Positions 26,764 through 36,480 are shown, counted from the stretch's first letter. The stretch: DNA of 64,000 bases from Oscillospiraceae bacterium (GCA_009787625.1 WQSX01000002.1:186001-250000), one strand, 5' to 3'. The notes: a model not told the origin generated them from the letters alone. Translations and numbers: made by a program.

Positions 26764-27804
26764 TTAATCGATTAATAAACTAAGCAACATTCCTTGTGAA
26801 AGTTCGTTAGCGGCAAGTATCAGCATTACAATTACAGGGATTGACACGAAGAATATCCCCATTTTTTTCCATGGGCCAATCTCAGTCCATGGATTATCTA
26901 TTTTAAATTTATGCATGGAGCGAATTTTTGAAATAAACACGCAGATGCCCACAATTACTGCGATGAACACAGTTATCAGAAATATAGTGTAAATGGTATT
27001 TACAGCTCTGTTTTCTTCGTTTGTTACGGTGACAAGAGATGTGAGCACGAGTGTTGTTGCACCTATTGCATTTACAATTGCGTGAAGTACGGTGACGACA
27101 TATAACGAGTTTGTCGCATAACGCACGTAACCGAGTGCAAAGCCGTATGCAGTCGTGTAAAAAAGCATGAACAGACTGCCGTGCATAAGCCCGAACAGCA
27201 GTGAACTGATGATTATAGCTATGCCGGCACCAAAGGGAGCCAAGGCATCATACATAATTCCTCTGGTGAGAAATTCCTCAAAAACCGGAGCAACCACAAC
27301 AATCATGAAAACCATTGCAATGAGGTGTACAGCACCCGTTGCCGGTTGAAGCGCAGTCGGCTGAAACAGTTGCTCTATAAGTGTTTCTCCACCTGTAAAT
27401 CTGCCGATTATGTAGGCTAAAAGAAGAGTAAGTAGTGCCGTGCCGTGCCCGAGTCCAAAAGTAGCAGGAAATGTGCCAAGCGCTCTGGCGTGGCGTTTGG
27501 GGATTTTATAAAGAGCGGCGAGCTTGCCTTTATAGAACACACGGCTTTTGAAGATAACCATTGCAAAAAGCAGGGGAAGTACATAGATAAATATAAGCAG
27601 TATCGTATACTGCAAAAGGAAAACTATGTTATTGTCCACAGCGGTCATAAACCTGCCAATTAAGCCGGCAAATTCTCCGCCAACAAACCTGCATATGAAA
27701 TAGACACACATGGTAAGCCCAAGTTTTGTGCATACTATTCGGTAATCACGCCTATTCGGCTCCCACGGTTGTTGTGGCTCTACGGGTTGTTCAATGCTAT
27801 CCAT
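26764..27804 (-). CDS. CPBP-family intramembrane protease (CAAX/Abi type)
   Basis: 346-residue polytopic protein with the CPBP motifs: EEFLTRGI (EExxxR) near residue 173, FGLMHGS near 205, and a later HAIVN. The family cleaves or processes peptides in the membrane; bacterial members often accompany bacteriocin or peptide exporters, and here the ABC exporter is directly downstream, so a peptide substrate is plausible but no precursor gene is visible. AAAGGAG precedes ATG 27804. A family B palindrome lies 11 bp upstream. Confidence 0.88.
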   Translation of the reverse strand: MDSIEQPVEPQQPWEPNRRDYRIVCTKLGLTMCVYFICRFVGGEFAGLIGRFMTAVDNNIVFLLQYTILLIFIYVLPLLFAMVIFKSRVFYKGKLAALYKIPKRHARALGTFPATFGLGHGTALLTLLLAYIIGRFTGGETLIEQLFQPTALQPATGAVHLIAMVFMIVVVAPVFEEFLTRGIMYDALAPFGAGIAIIISSLLFGLMHGSLFMLFYTTAYGFALGYVRYATNSLYVVTVLHAIVNAIGATTLVLTSLVTVTNEENRAVNTIYTIFLITVFIAVIVGICVFISKIRSMHKFKIDNPWTEIGPWKKMGIFFVSIPVIVMLILAANELSQGMLLSLLID

Positions 27805-27815
27805 GGCACTCCTTT

Positions 27816-27835
27816 AAGACAGGGGGACGGCTCCT
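27816..27835. repeat. Family B element, half copy
   Basis: AAGACAGGGGGACGGCTCCT matches the first half of the family B palindrome with one change; the returning arm is missing. It lies immediately upstream of the CPBP gene's Shine-Dalgarno. Confidence 0.6.
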
Positions 27836-27855
27836 ATTTATTCTCGCCTATAATG

Positions 27856-27885
27856 GAAAACCCCTGCTAATGTGTATAGCAGGGG
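27856..27885 (-). terminator. Rho-independent terminator of yajC
   Basis: On the minus strand CCCCTGCTA, a 7-nt loop and TAGCAGGGG (27861-27885) are followed by TTTTCC. It lies 24 bp after the yajC stop and separates yajC from the CPBP-exporter cluster. Confidence 0.85.
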
Positions 27886-27908
27886 AAGATTTGTGTCTCT
27901 ATGGCGCT

Positions 27909-28208
27909 TTATCGCGGGGCATTTGAGGGGTCTTCTTCGCCCGTTTGCTTGCCAACTGTAGAGATTGCCCATTTTGCAACTTGAACGCGCACCCTGTCCT
28001 CGCTGGTTTCAAATGTGATTTTTTCGTCTTTTATAGACACAACTTTTCCAATGATTCCGCCTATTGTTGTAATTGTGTCGCCGACTGCAAGAGATTCTCT
28101 CATCGCAGCAAGTGCTTTCTTCTTCTTGCTCTCAGGTCTAATCATAAAGAAGTAGAAGATAGCTACCATAACTACTAACATTACAATTAATTCAATGCCG
28201 CCACCCAT
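27909..28208 (-). CDS. yajC: Preprotein translocase subunit YajC
   Basis: Small accessory subunit of the Sec translocase (SecDF-YajC). 99 residues: one N-terminal span (IELIVMLVVMVAIFYFFMI) followed by the hallmark RPESKKKKALAAMRESLAVGDTITTIGGIIGKVVSI. Monocistronic: its own promoter lies at 28249-28277 and a terminator at 27856. GGAGG precedes the ATG. secD/secF are not in the window. Confidence 0.95.
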   Translation of the reverse strand: MGGGIELIVMLVVMVAIFYFFMIRPESKKKKALAAMRESLAVGDTITTIGGIIGKVVSIKDEKITFETSEDRVRVQVAKWAISTVGKQTGEEDPSNAPR

Positions 28209-28248
28209 ATGTATTCCTCCAATATTTAAAATATTCTACCGCTATGGT

Positions 28249-28277
28249 ATTATACAAGCATTACCAAGAAATTGCAA
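28249..28277 (-). promoter_or_regulatory. Predicted sigma-A promoter of yajC
   Basis: On the minus strand TTGCAA (28272-28277), 17-bp spacer, perfect TATAAT (28249-28254), about 40 bp upstream of the yajC start. The remainder of the 230-bp gap to the HAD gene shows nothing else recognised. Confidence 0.75.
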
Positions 28278-28438
28278 GGAAAATTTGTTGCATTTATTTC
28301 ACTAATGATGTATATTGTACAGAGCTTTACTTGCTCGAAAAAGCGAAAAACAACCAACAAATTACAAAATGCAAATAAGCGCTGGTTTCGGCACTTTAAG
28401 GCACTTACAACAAGAAAGTAAGGAAAAAAGGAAAGTAT

Positions 28439-29167
28439 ATGGTCAACACAATACTGTTTGATTTAGACGGAACGCTATTGAGAATGGGTCAAAAAGAGTT
28501 TTTGTCTGCATATATCTCAAAATTGGCAAAAATCTTTGACCGATTAGGTTATGAGCCTAAGCCGGGTATTGATGCTCTGTGGGCGGGTACTTATGCAATG
28601 GTCAAAAATGATGGGTCGAAACTCAATAAGGAGCGTTTTTGGAATACTTTTTCAAAAAGTTTGAATCTTTCAGAAGAAGATGTCGTCCGTGCCGAAGCGG
28701 CATGTGACAGCTTTTATACAAAAGAGTTTGATGAAGTGAGAGCCATCGCAGAGCCTAGCGATATTTCGGCAAAGCTCGTGAAAGATATGGCAAAAAAAGG
28801 CTTTCAAGTAGTGTTGGCGACCAACCCGCTATTCCCGGAGTGTGCTGTGGAAACTAGGTTGAGTTGGATAAATCTTTGTATCTCGGACTTTTCACATGTG
28901 ACACATTATGGAAACAGCTCATTTTGCAAACCAAGTCTTGGGTATTATGAGCAAGTGCTCAAAATCATCGATCGTGAGCCTAATGAGTGCCTGATGGTTG
29001 GAAACAACCCATCAGAGGACATGATTGCCTGTTCACTTGGCATTGAGGGGTTTTTGGTTAGCGGCTATGTTGAGGGCGACCCACCATCGGAAAACTTTGA
29101 GTACAAAGAAGGTACACTTGAGGACTTAGCAGGCTATTTTGATAGTTTTTCGACTAATCACACATGA
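28439..29167 (+). CDS. HAD-superfamily hydrolase
   Basis: 242-residue phosphatase of the haloacid dehalogenase superfamily. Motif I is FDLDGTLLR at residues 7-15, the helical cap spans about 20-110, motif II/III lie in VLATNPLF and SSFCKPSLGYYE, and motif IV is VGNNPSEDMIA. Cytoplasmic; substrate not predictable. It stands alone between the yajC promoter and the amino-acid ABC operon. Confidence 0.88.
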   Translation: MVNTILFDLDGTLLRMGQKEFLSAYISKLAKIFDRLGYEPKPGIDALWAGTYAMVKNDGSKLNKERFWNTFSKSLNLSEEDVVRAEAACDSFYTKEFDEVRAIAEPSDISAKLVKDMAKKGFQVVLATNPLFPECAVETRLSWINLCISDFSHVTHYGNSSFCKPSLGYYEQVLKIIDREPNECLMVGNNPSEDMIACSLGIEGFLVSGYVEGDPPSENFEYKEGTLEDLAGYFDSFSTNHT

Positions 29168-29206
29168 AAGTGCATAAATATTCAGTCTTTTTGTAAAGTT
29201 TGCCGA

Positions 29207-29235
29207 TTGATAAATATTCGCATTTGCTGTATGCT
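29207..29235 (+). promoter_or_regulatory. Predicted promoter of the amino-acid ABC operon
   Basis: TTGATA (29207-29212), 17-bp spacer, TATGCT (29230-29235), 32 bp upstream of the binding-protein start. Confidence 0.5.
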
Positions 29236-29267
29236 TATTCAAATTTAAAATGTGGAGGCATACAAAA

Positions 29268-30041
29268 ATGAAAAAAGCAAGTATTCTTATTCTTATTTTG
29301 GCTTCGGTTCTACTAATTACTGCATGTGCAGACGACACTGATTCAATTACATCAATTGACGATTTGGCGACCGCCGTTATCGGTGTTCAGCGCGACACCA
29401 CAGGACATATCTTTGTAGATGACAATTTCCCTGATGCAACAGTTGACGCATTTCCCGAAGGTGCTGACGCTATCATGGCGCTTCTCAATGGCTCCGTTGA
29501 CGCTGTGGTTATCGACAACCTTCCTGCCGCAAGATTTGTCTTTCACAATGAAGGGCTTGTGATTTTGGGAGACTATCTGACTACCGAGCAATATGGAATC
29601 GCATTTGCGCTGGGCAGTGAATATACCGCTCTGTTTAATGAAGCACTTGATACTCTGCGAGATAACGGTACGCTTGCCGCTATCTACGACTACTGGATAA
29701 CCGAAAACCCTGATGCATCTCGTTACGTTAGCCCTGCCGGGACTACACATCCTAACGGAACGCTGCGTATGGGCACTTCAGCAGGCTTTGAACCTTTTGA
29801 GTTCTTTGAGGGTGGAGTAATTGTCGGGTTCGATGTCTGTCTGGTAAACGCCATCGGCGACTTGATAGGTTACGAAATTGAAATTATTAACATGGATTTC
29901 GGTGCCATCATTCCGCACGTCCAAACAGGACAAGTTGACTTTGGGCTTGCAGGCATGACCATCACTGAAGAACGCCGTGAATTTGTAGATTTCTCGCAAG
30001 GGTATTTTACGACAGGACTTGTAACTATTGTCAGGGGTTAA
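29268..30041 (+). CDS. Amino-acid ABC substrate-binding lipoprotein, circularly permuted
   Basis: Binding protein of a polar amino-acid importer (SBP_bac_3 family), 257 residues, start ATG 29268 after GGAGG. The signal peptide ends at lipobox ITAC (Cys20). Domain order is inverted relative to the family. Residues about 27-155 correspond to the usual second half (SIDDLATAVIGVQRDTTG, LLNGSVDAVVIDN, then the closing helices up to IYDYW). Residues about 163-257 correspond to the usual first half (GTLRMGTSAGFEPFEF, GFDVCLVNAIG, GMTITEERREFVDFS), and the protein ends where the family normally crosses to lobe 2. Both halves are complete and in one frame, so this looks like natural circular permutation rather than a frameshift. 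A permease and ATPase follow. Confidence 0.88.
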   Translation: MKKASILILILASVLLITACADDTDSITSIDDLATAVIGVQRDTTGHIFVDDNFPDATVDAFPEGADAIMALLNGSVDAVVIDNLPAARFVFHNEGLVILGDYLTTEQYGIAFALGSEYTALFNEALDTLRDNGTLAAIYDYWITENPDASRYVSPAGTTHPNGTLRMGTSAGFEPFEFFEGGVIVGFDVCLVNAIGDLIGYEIEIINMDFGAIIPHVQTGQVDFGLAGMTITEERREFVDFSQGYFTTGLVTIVRG

Positions 30042-30049
30042 TGAGTTGT

Positions 30050-30085
30050 TCGGTCAGACGTAGCAAATTATCTACGTCTGACCGA
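30050..30085 (+). terminator. Intercistronic stem-loop after the binding protein gene
   Basis: Perfect 14-bp stem TCGGTCAGACGTAG (30050-30063) with CTACGTCTGACCGA (30072-30085) and an 8-nt loop, 9 bp after the stop codon. There is no T-run, so it is more likely a 3' stabiliser or processing hairpin favouring the binding protein over the permease than a full terminator. Confidence 0.75.
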
Positions 30086-30121
30086 GCAAGCAGAAATACA
30101 TCGGAAGGTTAATTCTCCCTT

Positions 30122-30883
30122 ATGTTTGATTTGATAGACACCATTACATCTGCATTTTATCGTAATATGATTCATGATGAGCGGTGGCGGCTTTGGTTGT
30201 CAGGCTTGGAACTTACACTCACAGTGACGTTCTTTGCACTCCTCATTGGTCTGCTGCTTGGGCTTACTATCGCCATCATTCGCGTTACTTATGACAGTAG
30301 CGCAAAACCCAACCCAATACTCATTATATTAGATCGCCTGGCTAAGCTGTACATCTCTGTTATCCGCGGGATTCCTATGGTTGTACAGCTATTAGTTTGG
30401 GCGCTTGTAATTTTGGCATCTTCCCGAAATTCTGTGCTCATCGCGTCTATCGCTTTCGGAGTAAACTCCGGTGCCTATGTCTCAGAGGTCTTTAGAGCAG
30501 GTATTGCAAGCATTGATAAGGGACAGTCCGAAGCAGGGCGAAGTTTGGGACTCTCGTATGCTCAGACCATGATTAAAGTTGTTCTGCCGCAGGCTATAAA
30601 GAGTTGTCTGCCTGCTTTTGGCAATGAGTTTATTGCCCTGCTGAAAGAGACATCAATTGCCGGCATGGCGGCAATCACCGATGTCACCCAAATAGGTAAC
30701 ATAATCAGAGGTCGCACCTTTGACCCAACGCCTCTGTTTTTCGTAGCGGCTATATATCTGATTTTAGTATTGTTCTTGGAGTTTCTTATTCGCAAAATGG
30801 AAAAATCTCTCAGCAAGAGTGACCGTAGCACGGGCAGACCTGTTGCGAAACTAAAGAGGAAAGGGATTGCGAGAGATGATTAA
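30122..30883 (+). CDS. Amino-acid ABC transporter permease (HisM/GlnP type)
   Basis: 253-residue inner-membrane permease with about five spans. Family landmarks: [37 protein letters not shown], and the EAA loop [29 protein letters not shown]. It forms the channel for the permuted binding protein encoded upstream. Its stop overlaps the ATPase gene by eight bases. Confidence 0.93.
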   Translation: MFDLIDTITSAFYRNMIHDERWRLWLSGLELTLTVTFFALLIGLLLGLTIAIIRVTYDSSAKPNPILIILDRLAKLYISVIRGIPMVVQLLVWALVILASSRNSVLIASIAFGVNSGAYVSEVFRAGIASIDKGQSEAGRSLGLSYAQTMIKVVLPQAIKSCLPAFGNEFIALLKETSIAGMAAITDVTQIGNIIRGRTFDPTPLFFVAAIYLILVLFLEFLIRKMEKSLSKSDRSTGRPVAKLKRKGIARDD

Positions 30884-31604
30884 AGTTGTTGGTTTAACTA
30901 AATCTTTTGATGACCTTGAGGTGCTTCGTGGAATAGACGAGGAAATATCTTTGGGCGAAAAGGTCGTTGTTATCGGCCCTTCGGGGAGTGGAAAAAGTAC
31001 ATTTTTGCGATGTCTGAACCTTATGGAGTTCCCCACAGGCGGCGAAATTTGGTTTGAAGATGAAAACGTCGCAGGATATAGAAAAGGGAAACAGCTAAAT
31101 GCGTACCGCCAAAGAATAGGCATGGTGTTTCAGCATTTCAATCTGTTTCCGCATTTGTCTGTTGTTGAAAATATAACGTTAGCTCCAATAACGCTCAAAA
31201 AAAACTCGAAAGCAGAGGCAATTGAAACCGCTAAACGCCTGCTGGACAGAATTGGGCTTGCCGATAAAGCGGAGAGCTATCCCTCAACACTTTCAGGCGG
31301 GCAAAAGCAAAGAGTCGCAATTGTCAGAGCGCTTGCAATGGAACCAAAGGTTATGCTTTTCGATGAACCAACCAGTGCTCTGGACCCTGAGATGGTAGGT
31401 GAAGTTTTAGATTTGATAGGTGACTTGGCAAATGAGGGCATGACAATGGTTTTGGTCACACACGAAATGGGGTTTGCCCGTGAGGTAGGAAATCGCATAT
31501 TATTCATGGACGAGGGCGTAATTGTGGAACAGGCAGAGCCAAAAACGTTCTTTACAAGCCCGGAAAGTCCAAGATTACAAGAGTTCTTAGCGAAAGTCGT
31601 ATAG
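30876..31604 (+). CDS. Amino-acid ABC transporter ATPase (GlnQ type)
   Basis: 242 residues from ATG 30876 ([11 protein letters not shown]); an in-frame TTG at 30867 is too close to the AAAGGG site. Walker [11 protein letters not shown]-loop region [14 protein letters not shown], signature [11 protein letters not shown], Walker [15 protein letters not shown]-loop [11 protein letters not shown], all as in GlnQ/HisP. It drives import with the permease it overlaps. A carboxypeptidase gene follows after 16 bp. Confidence 0.95.
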   Translation: MIKVVGLTKSFDDLEVLRGIDEEISLGEKVVVIGPSGSGKSTFLRCLNLMEFPTGGEIWFEDENVAGYRKGKQLNAYRQRIGMVFQHFNLFPHLSVVENITLAPITLKKNSKAEAIETAKRLLDRIGLADKAESYPSTLSGGQKQRVAIVRALAMEPKVMLFDEPTSALDPEMVGEVLDLIGDLANEGMTMVLVTHEMGFAREVGNRILFMDEGVIVEQAEPKTFFTSPESPRLQEFLAKVV

Positions 31605-31620
31605 TGCCGAGGAGAAAAAC

Positions 31621-32601
31621 GTGCAAAGAAAACGTAAAATTAAATTTGTTTACATATACCTCGTATTACTATTGATGTTGGTGGTAGGGGTATTCGTTTA
31701 TTCTTTTTCGACACGTGAAGCGGAACCTTACGATGAAGTGCGAAACATTAATAACGGAGCTTCACTAAATGTGCAGGGTGGCGAAGCCATTGATTACAGT
31801 GAAGGAGAGGAGCATTCTGAACCATCGCTCGGTTACATCTTTTTTAGCATGAATGAATCCGACATATTCGCCGGGTCTCTTATCTTAGTAAATCACGAGC
31901 ATCCATTTGAATTTCCCGTAGACGACGGGCTTGCAAGCCTATTGACCGAAAGCACCGGAACCTATGGTGTTCTGGGTGCAAATCACTATCTATACCATGC
32001 CATAATCCCGACGTTGGATGCAATGATGGCGGCATACACCGAGGAAACAAGTGACGAAACAGTTGTAATAATCAGCGCATTTCGCGGCTTGGAAGCACAG
32101 CAGGCAGTTTTGACGGCAAGAATTAATTTATTGGGACGCGAAGAAGCCCTGCGTTGGGTCGCCGAGCCGGGACACAGCGAACATCACACAGGGCTCGCAA
32201 TAGATTTGGGAATTTATGTAGGGTATCAGAGAAACTTTACAGGAACAGGTGTAAGCGCGTGGTTTAGCGAAAATGCCCACAGATTCGGTTTTATCCTGAG
32301 ATATCCGCAAAACAGTTTCGACACAACAAGAGTAGCCTACGAGCCATGGCACTTTCGCTACATAGGTAAACCGCATTCCTTTATAGTGTTTCAAAATGAG
32401 CTGTTACTTGAAGATTACATAGACTATATCAGGGGATATTCTTTCTACTCACCCTTAACTTTTGAGCTGGCTGGCGCAATTTATGAAATATTCTTCACAG
32501 ACGAACTAGACATACGCATACCAAGCGGCGTATCCCATGAAATTTCAGGAAACAACATAGACGGGTTTATCGTAACCTTGCGGCGGACTGCGGGAAACTA
32601 A
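31621..32601 (+). CDS. D-alanyl-D-alanine carboxypeptidase, M15B (VanY/DacB-like)
   Basis: Zinc peptidase that trims the terminal D-Ala from peptidoglycan stems outside the cell. 326 residues from a GTG with GAGGAG upstream; a single N-terminal signal anchor (VYIYLVLLLMLVVGVFVYSF). The catalytic domain spans about residues 95-265: SAFRGLEAQQ, zinc motif GHSEHHTGLAIDLG (SxHxxGxAxD), WFSENAHRFGFILRYP and EPWHFRYIG, completing the His/Asp/His set. It is last in the amino-acid ABC operon, perhaps linking released D-Ala to uptake (inference). A paralogue with a different C-terminus is at 58166. Confidence 0.92.
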   Translation: MQRKRKIKFVYIYLVLLLMLVVGVFVYSFSTREAEPYDEVRNINNGASLNVQGGEAIDYSEGEEHSEPSLGYIFFSMNESDIFAGSLILVNHEHPFEFPVDDGLASLLTESTGTYGVLGANHYLYHAIIPTLDAMMAAYTEETSDETVVIISAFRGLEAQQAVLTARINLLGREEALRWVAEPGHSEHHTGLAIDLGIYVGYQRNFTGTGVSAWFSENAHRFGFILRYPQNSFDTTRVAYEPWHFRYIGKPHSFIVFQNELLLEDYIDYIRGYSFYSPLTFELAGAIYEIFFTDELDIRIPSGVSHEISGNNIDGFIVTLRRTAGN

Positions 32602-32658
32602 GAGTCCCCACAGAAGCTGGGCAGTTTGCTCCGCTGACATGGTGCGTGCGACAAGAGC

Positions 32659-32679
32659 GGGCGACCGAGACGGTCGCCC
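32659..32679. repeat. Family C palindrome (GTAGGGG type)
   Basis: GGGCGACCG, loop AGA, CGGTCGCCC; on the minus strand it is preceded by GTAGGGG-like sequence (CCCCTAC at 32677-32683 on plus). It lies between the convergent VanY-like and cysS genes and may help terminate cysS. Just upstream, at about 32617-32630, GGGCAGTTTGCTCCGCTG resembles the outer arm of a family A hairpin without its partner. Confidence 0.6.
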
Positions 32680-32687
32680 CTACATAT

Positions 32688-34094
32688 TTATCCGCGTTTC
32701 CATTTTACTCCCTGAGGCGTATCCTCAAGGGTTATTCCCATTTCTGTGAGCTTACCTCTTATTCTATCCGCCGCTGCCCAGTTCTTTTCGCTTCTGGCAA
32801 CCGTTCTCGCTTCAATTAACGCTTCGACCTCGGCGTCAGGCTCTGCACTTGCACTGTCGGCGTCGCCGTACAGTAACCCCAAAACATCGGTGAGTTCTGT
32901 TAACATGGAGAGTGCGGCCTTGGCAAACTCTTTTGAAGGCTCGGTTAATGCACCGAGCGTGTTAGCCTCGCGTACAAGCTCAAAAATCACAGAGATTGCA
33001 TCTGCGGTATTTAGGTCGTCGTCCATAGCGTCACAGAAACGCTCTTTATACTGCGAAAGTGACGAAATAAATTCCTGCTCCTCGCCCTTGATGGAATCCG
33101 TGCCGTTGATTGCGAGAAATTCCAGATGCTCTTTTGCGTTTTTGATTCTATCCAGTGCAGTTTGAGAGGAAACCAAAAGGTCACTCGAATAGTTGAGCGG
33201 ACTTCTGTAATGACTCATAAGCATAAACATTCTGATACTCTCATAGCTGTGGGCATCGGAAGCTTCACGAACTGTGAAAAAGTTGCCGAGTGATTTAGAC
33301 ATCTTCTTACTGTCGATGTTGATAAATCCGTTGTGTAACCAATAACGAACAAACTGAGCACCGTTTGCCCCCTCAGATTGAGCGATTTCATTCTCATGGT
33401 GTGGGAAGATCAAATCCTGCCCGCCGCAATGAATATCTATGGTTTCTCCGAGATACCTCTTTGCCATTGCCGAACATTCGATATGCCAGCCCGGTCTGCC
33501 ATTCCCCCAAGGGGATTCCCAGAAGGGTTCACCGGGTTTTGCTGATTTCCAAAGGGCAAAGTCCATCGGAGTTTCTTTAGTTTCAGTGACATCAATGCGC
33601 GCACCCGCTCTGAGCTCGTCCATATCCTGCCTTGAGAGTTTGCCGTAATCAGCAAAACTGGTCGTGCGGTAATACACATCACCGTCGAGCTCATAGGCGT
33701 GACCCTTTTCAATCAAAGTCTCGATCATAGCGATAATTTCAGCGACATTTTCCGTAGCCTTTGGGTGAATGGTAGCTTCACGCACTCCGAGCCCTTTGGC
33801 ATCAATAAAATATTCGGAAATAAACTTCTCGGTAACGCTTTCAATGCTCGTACCATCATTATTCGCGCGGACTATAATTCTATCGTCGATATCCGTGAAG
33901 TTCTGAACCAGTGTTACATCATACCCCCGGTACTCAAAATAACGGCGTAGAACGTCAAATATAATAAGCGGCCTGGCGTTGCCGATGTGAAAGTAATTAT
34001 AGACAGTAGGCCCGCAGGCATAGAGCTTGACTTTTCCATCTTCCAAAGGCACAAAGTCCTCTTTACTCATTGTCATTGTGTTATAGAGTTTCAT
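32688..34094 (-). CDS. cysS: Cysteinyl-tRNA synthetase
   Basis: Class I synthetase charging tRNA-Cys, 468 residues, the usual length. HIGH motif in [13 protein letters not shown] (residues about 33-45, following CGPTVYN whose Cys binds zinc), zinc ligands in WHIECSAMA and HHENE, KMSKS motif [12 protein letters not shown], then the DALR helical domain. The leader GAAAGGATGTGTCATAATTTATG is a variant of the recurring ribosome-binding motif. It is the last gene of the minus-strand run from prfA, 129 bp after lepA. Confidence 0.96.
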   Translation of the reverse strand: MKLYNTMTMSKEDFVPLEDGKVKLYACGPTVYNYFHIGNARPLIIFDVLRRYFEYRGYDVTLVQNFTDIDDRIIVRANNDGTSIESVTEKFISEYFIDAKGLGVREATIHPKATENVAEIIAMIETLIEKGHAYELDGDVYYRTTSFADYGKLSRQDMDELRAGARIDVTETKETPMDFALWKSAKPGEPFWESPWGNGRPGWHIECSAMAKRYLGETIDIHCGGQDLIFPHHENEIAQSEGANGAQFVRYWLHNGFINIDSKKMSKSLGNFFTVREASDAHSYESIRMFMLMSHYRSPLNYSSDLLVSSQTALDRIKNAKEHLEFLAINGTDSIKGEEQEFISSLSQYKERFCDAMDDDLNTADAISVIFELVREANTLGALTEPSKEFAKAALSMLTELTDVLGLLYGDADSASAEPDAEVEALIEARTVARSEKNWAAADRIRGKLTEMGITLEDTPQGVKWKRG

Positions 34095-34203
34095 AAATTA
34101 TGACACATCCTTTCAAGCTGTGATTATACTCCCAATGCCCAACATATGCAACCCCACCGGGTTACATATAAACAATCTCCCAAGAACCCTCCTGTGGTAT
34201 TGC

Positions 34204-34223
34204 GGGACGATTGCCATCGTCCC
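34204..34223. repeat. Family C palindrome
   Basis: GGGACGAT, loop TGCC, ATCGTCCC, flanked on one side by CCTAC (GTAGGGG on the minus strand). It begins directly after the lepA stop codon region, in the lepA-cysS gap. Confidence 0.6.
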
Positions 34224-36023
34224 CTACTCATCTAACTTCAACACCGCCATGAACGCCTCTTGCGGGACGTTTACACTGCCTAGGCTGCGCATACGTTTTT
34301 TACCCTCTTTTTGCTTTTCGAGGAGCTTTTTCTTACGGGTAATGTCACCGCCATAGCATTTTGCGAGAACATCTTTACGCATCGCCCTGATAGTCTCACG
34401 TGCAATGATTTTTCCGCCTATAGCCGCCTGCACCGGCACCTCGAATAGCTGGCGTGGAATGTTTTCTTTTAGCTTTTCGACAATCTTGCGCCCACGCGCA
34501 TACGCCTTGTCCTTATGCACGATAAACGAAAGGGCATCAACAATCTCACCATTGAGCAGAATATCAAGCCTGACCAAGCTCGAAACACGATAGCCGAGAA
34601 AATCATAATCAAGCGAAGCATACCCGCGACTGCGGGATTTTAAAGCATCAAAGAAATCATAGATAATTTCGTTGAGCGGCATGTCATATCTAAGCTCAAC
34701 CCTCGAAGTGTCGAGATAAATCATCTCCTTATAGTCGCCGCGCCTGTCTTGGCACAAATCCATAATACTGCCGACAAAATCAGGCGGGCAGATGATAGAC
34801 GCACTAATAAACGGCTCTTCAGCTTCAGCGATGATGGACGGCTCAGGATAGTTGAGCGGATTGTCAACCATAATGACAGTTCCGTCGGTTTTTGTGACCC
34901 TGTAAATGACACTCGGCGCAGTCATTATGAGGTCTAAATTATATTCACGCTCAAGCCTTTCGCCGATAATTTCCATATGCAAAAGACCGAGGAAGCCGCA
35001 ACGAAAACCAAACCCAAGAGCCGCTGATGATTCAGGCTCATAGGTGAGCGCGGCATCGTTGAGCTTTAGCTTTTCAAGCGCATCTCGCAGGTCGGGATAT
35101 TTAGCCCCATCAGACGTATACAGCCCGGAAAAAACCATAGACTGCACCGCCTTATACCCCGGCAAAGGCTCACTCGCAGGGCTATCAGCGTCAGTAACAG
35201 TATCGCCGACAGTCGTGTCAGCGACATCTTTAATACTTGCCGTCAGATACCCGACATCACCGGCAGATAGGATATCACAAGGCTCCATGCCGATAGGGCG
35301 CAGATGCCCAATTTCCACAATCTTATATTCAGCGTCAGTCGCCATAAACTTAACATTCATTCCCGTTTTGAGCTGACCATCAAGCACTCTGAGATAGACA
35401 ATAACGCCTTTATAGAGGTCATATTGACTGTCAAAAATAAGCGCTCGGAGCGGTGCATTGGAGTCACCCTTAGGCGGGGGAATCTCAGTGACGATTTTCT
35501 CAAGCACGTCGTCGATTCCGATACCCTTTTTTGCAGAAATTTCAGGAGCATGGTCCGCAGGAATTCCGATTATATCCTCAACCTCTTTTTTGACTCTGGC
35601 AGGGTCGGCGGCGATTAAGTCGATTTTGTTTATGACAGGCAAAATTTCAAGGTTGTTGTCAAGTGCCAAGTATGTGTTTGCCAAAGTTTGCGCTTCAACA
35701 CCCTGCGCCGCATCGACAACTAAAATAGCGCCCTCACACGCCGCAAGCGAGCGAGAAACCTCGTAGTTAAAGTCCACATGCCCCGGTGTATCAATCAAAT
35801 TGAGTTTATAAACTTCCCCATCGGGAGCGGTATAATTCATACCGACAGCTCGCGCCTTAATAGTTATCCCGCGCTCTTTTTCCAGTTCCATATTGTCAAG
35901 AACTTGCTCTTCCATATCGTGCTGATCTATTGCACCGCAACGCTCAAGCAACCTGTCGGCAAGTGTTGACTTTCCGTGGTCTATATGTGCAATAATTGAA
36001 AAATTACGAATTTTATCTTGCAT
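34224..36023 (-). CDS. lepA: Elongation factor 4 (LepA), ribosome back-translocase GTPase
   Basis: Ribosome-associated GTPase of the EF-G class. 599 residues from ATG 36023 ([20 protein letters not shown]), chosen because GAGGAGA lies seven bases upstream and the family has about 600 residues; a frame open to 36080 adds a non-homologous tail. G1 [10 protein letters not shown]2/G3 in [10 protein letters not shown] and DTPGHVDF, G4 NKIDL, G5 SAKKG; the unique LepA C-terminal domain ends in [23 protein letters not shown]. It lies 67 bp after the XRE gene, with a family C element in the gap. Confidence 0.96.
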   Translation of the reverse strand: MQDKIRNFSIIAHIDHGKSTLADRLLERCGAIDQHDMEEQVLDNMELEKERGITIKARAVGMNYTAPDGEVYKLNLIDTPGHVDFNYEVSRSLAACEGAILVVDAAQGVEAQTLANTYLALDNNLEILPVINKIDLIAADPARVKKEVEDIIGIPADHAPEISAKKGIGIDDVLEKIVTEIPPPKGDSNAPLRALIFDSQYDLYKGVIVYLRVLDGQLKTGMNVKFMATDAEYKIVEIGHLRPIGMEPCDILSAGDVGYLTASIKDVADTTVGDTVTDADSPASEPLPGYKAVQSMVFSGLYTSDGAKYPDLRDALEKLKLNDAALTYEPESSAALGFGFRCGFLGLLHMEIIGERLEREYNLDLIMTAPSVIYRVTKTDGTVIMVDNPLNYPEPSIIAEAEEPFISASIICPPDFVGSIMDLCQDRRGDYKEMIYLDTSRVELRYDMPLNEIIYDFFDALKSRSRGYASLDYDFLGYRVSSLVRLDILLNGEIVDALSFIVHKDKAYARGRKIVEKLKENIPRQLFEVPVQAAIGGKIIARETIRAMRKDVLAKCYGGDITRKKKLLEKQKEGKKRMRSLGSVNVPQEAFMAVLKLDE

Positions 36024-36045
36024 CTGTGTTCTCCTCATATCTTCA

Positions 36046-36095
36046 CGTAGGAGCAACATTCGTGTTGCCTGCGGCGGCAAAATGCCACCCCTACG
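36046..36095. repeat. Family C element, composite
   Basis: Flanked by CGTAGG (36046-36051) and CCTACG (36090-36095); inside are GCAACA-TTCG-TGTTGC and a second smaller GGC/GCC hairpin. On the minus strand it reads CGTAGGGGTGGCA and contains the stop codon of the XRE gene. It belongs with the other GTAGGGG palindromes at 32659 and 34204. Confidence 0.6.
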
Positions 36096-36429
36096 TCTCT
36101 GTCTGTTCTTTGCATAAAGATATTAATCCATCAATGATTTGTTTCTCTTGAGCTCTCAATTCTTCAAGCGTACTGATTTTATCACAAATCATGTCTGAAA
36201 GTCTAGTAGTGGCGTCCGCACGCTCGTCACTGCGTCCGAGGAGATAATCGGACGTAACATCGTAATATGAGCAAAGCTTTAATACAAACTCAAGTTTAGG
36301 CTCACGCAAACCATTCTCATAATGCGAAAGCACAGCCTGCGACACACCGAGATCCCCCGACACCTGCCGCTGATTCATGCCCCGCTCAACACGTAGTTCA
36401 GCTAGTCTAACAGCAAAAATCGTTTTCAT
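36091..36429 (-). CDS. XRE-family helix-turn-helix regulator
   Basis: 112 residues with a Cro/CI-type HTH at about 7-62 ([36 protein letters not shown], then [14 protein letters not shown]), followed by a short helical tail that may dimerise ([19 protein letters not shown]). The leader GAAAGGAATGGTCATTTTTCATG is a strong copy of the recurring motif; its internal ATG is out of frame here, which supports the downstream ATG as the true start. Target unknown; it lies between an MFS gene and lepA. Confidence 0.9.
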   Translation of the reverse strand: MKTIFAVRLAELRVERGMNQRQVSGDLGVSQAVLSHYENGLREPKLEFVLKLCSYYDVTSDYLLGRSDERADATTRLSDMICDKISTLEELRAQEKQIIDGLISLCKEQTET

Positions 36430-36480
36430 GAAAAATGACCATTCCTTTCGCCTCGCTACACTTCGGCTTACGCCAACCCT

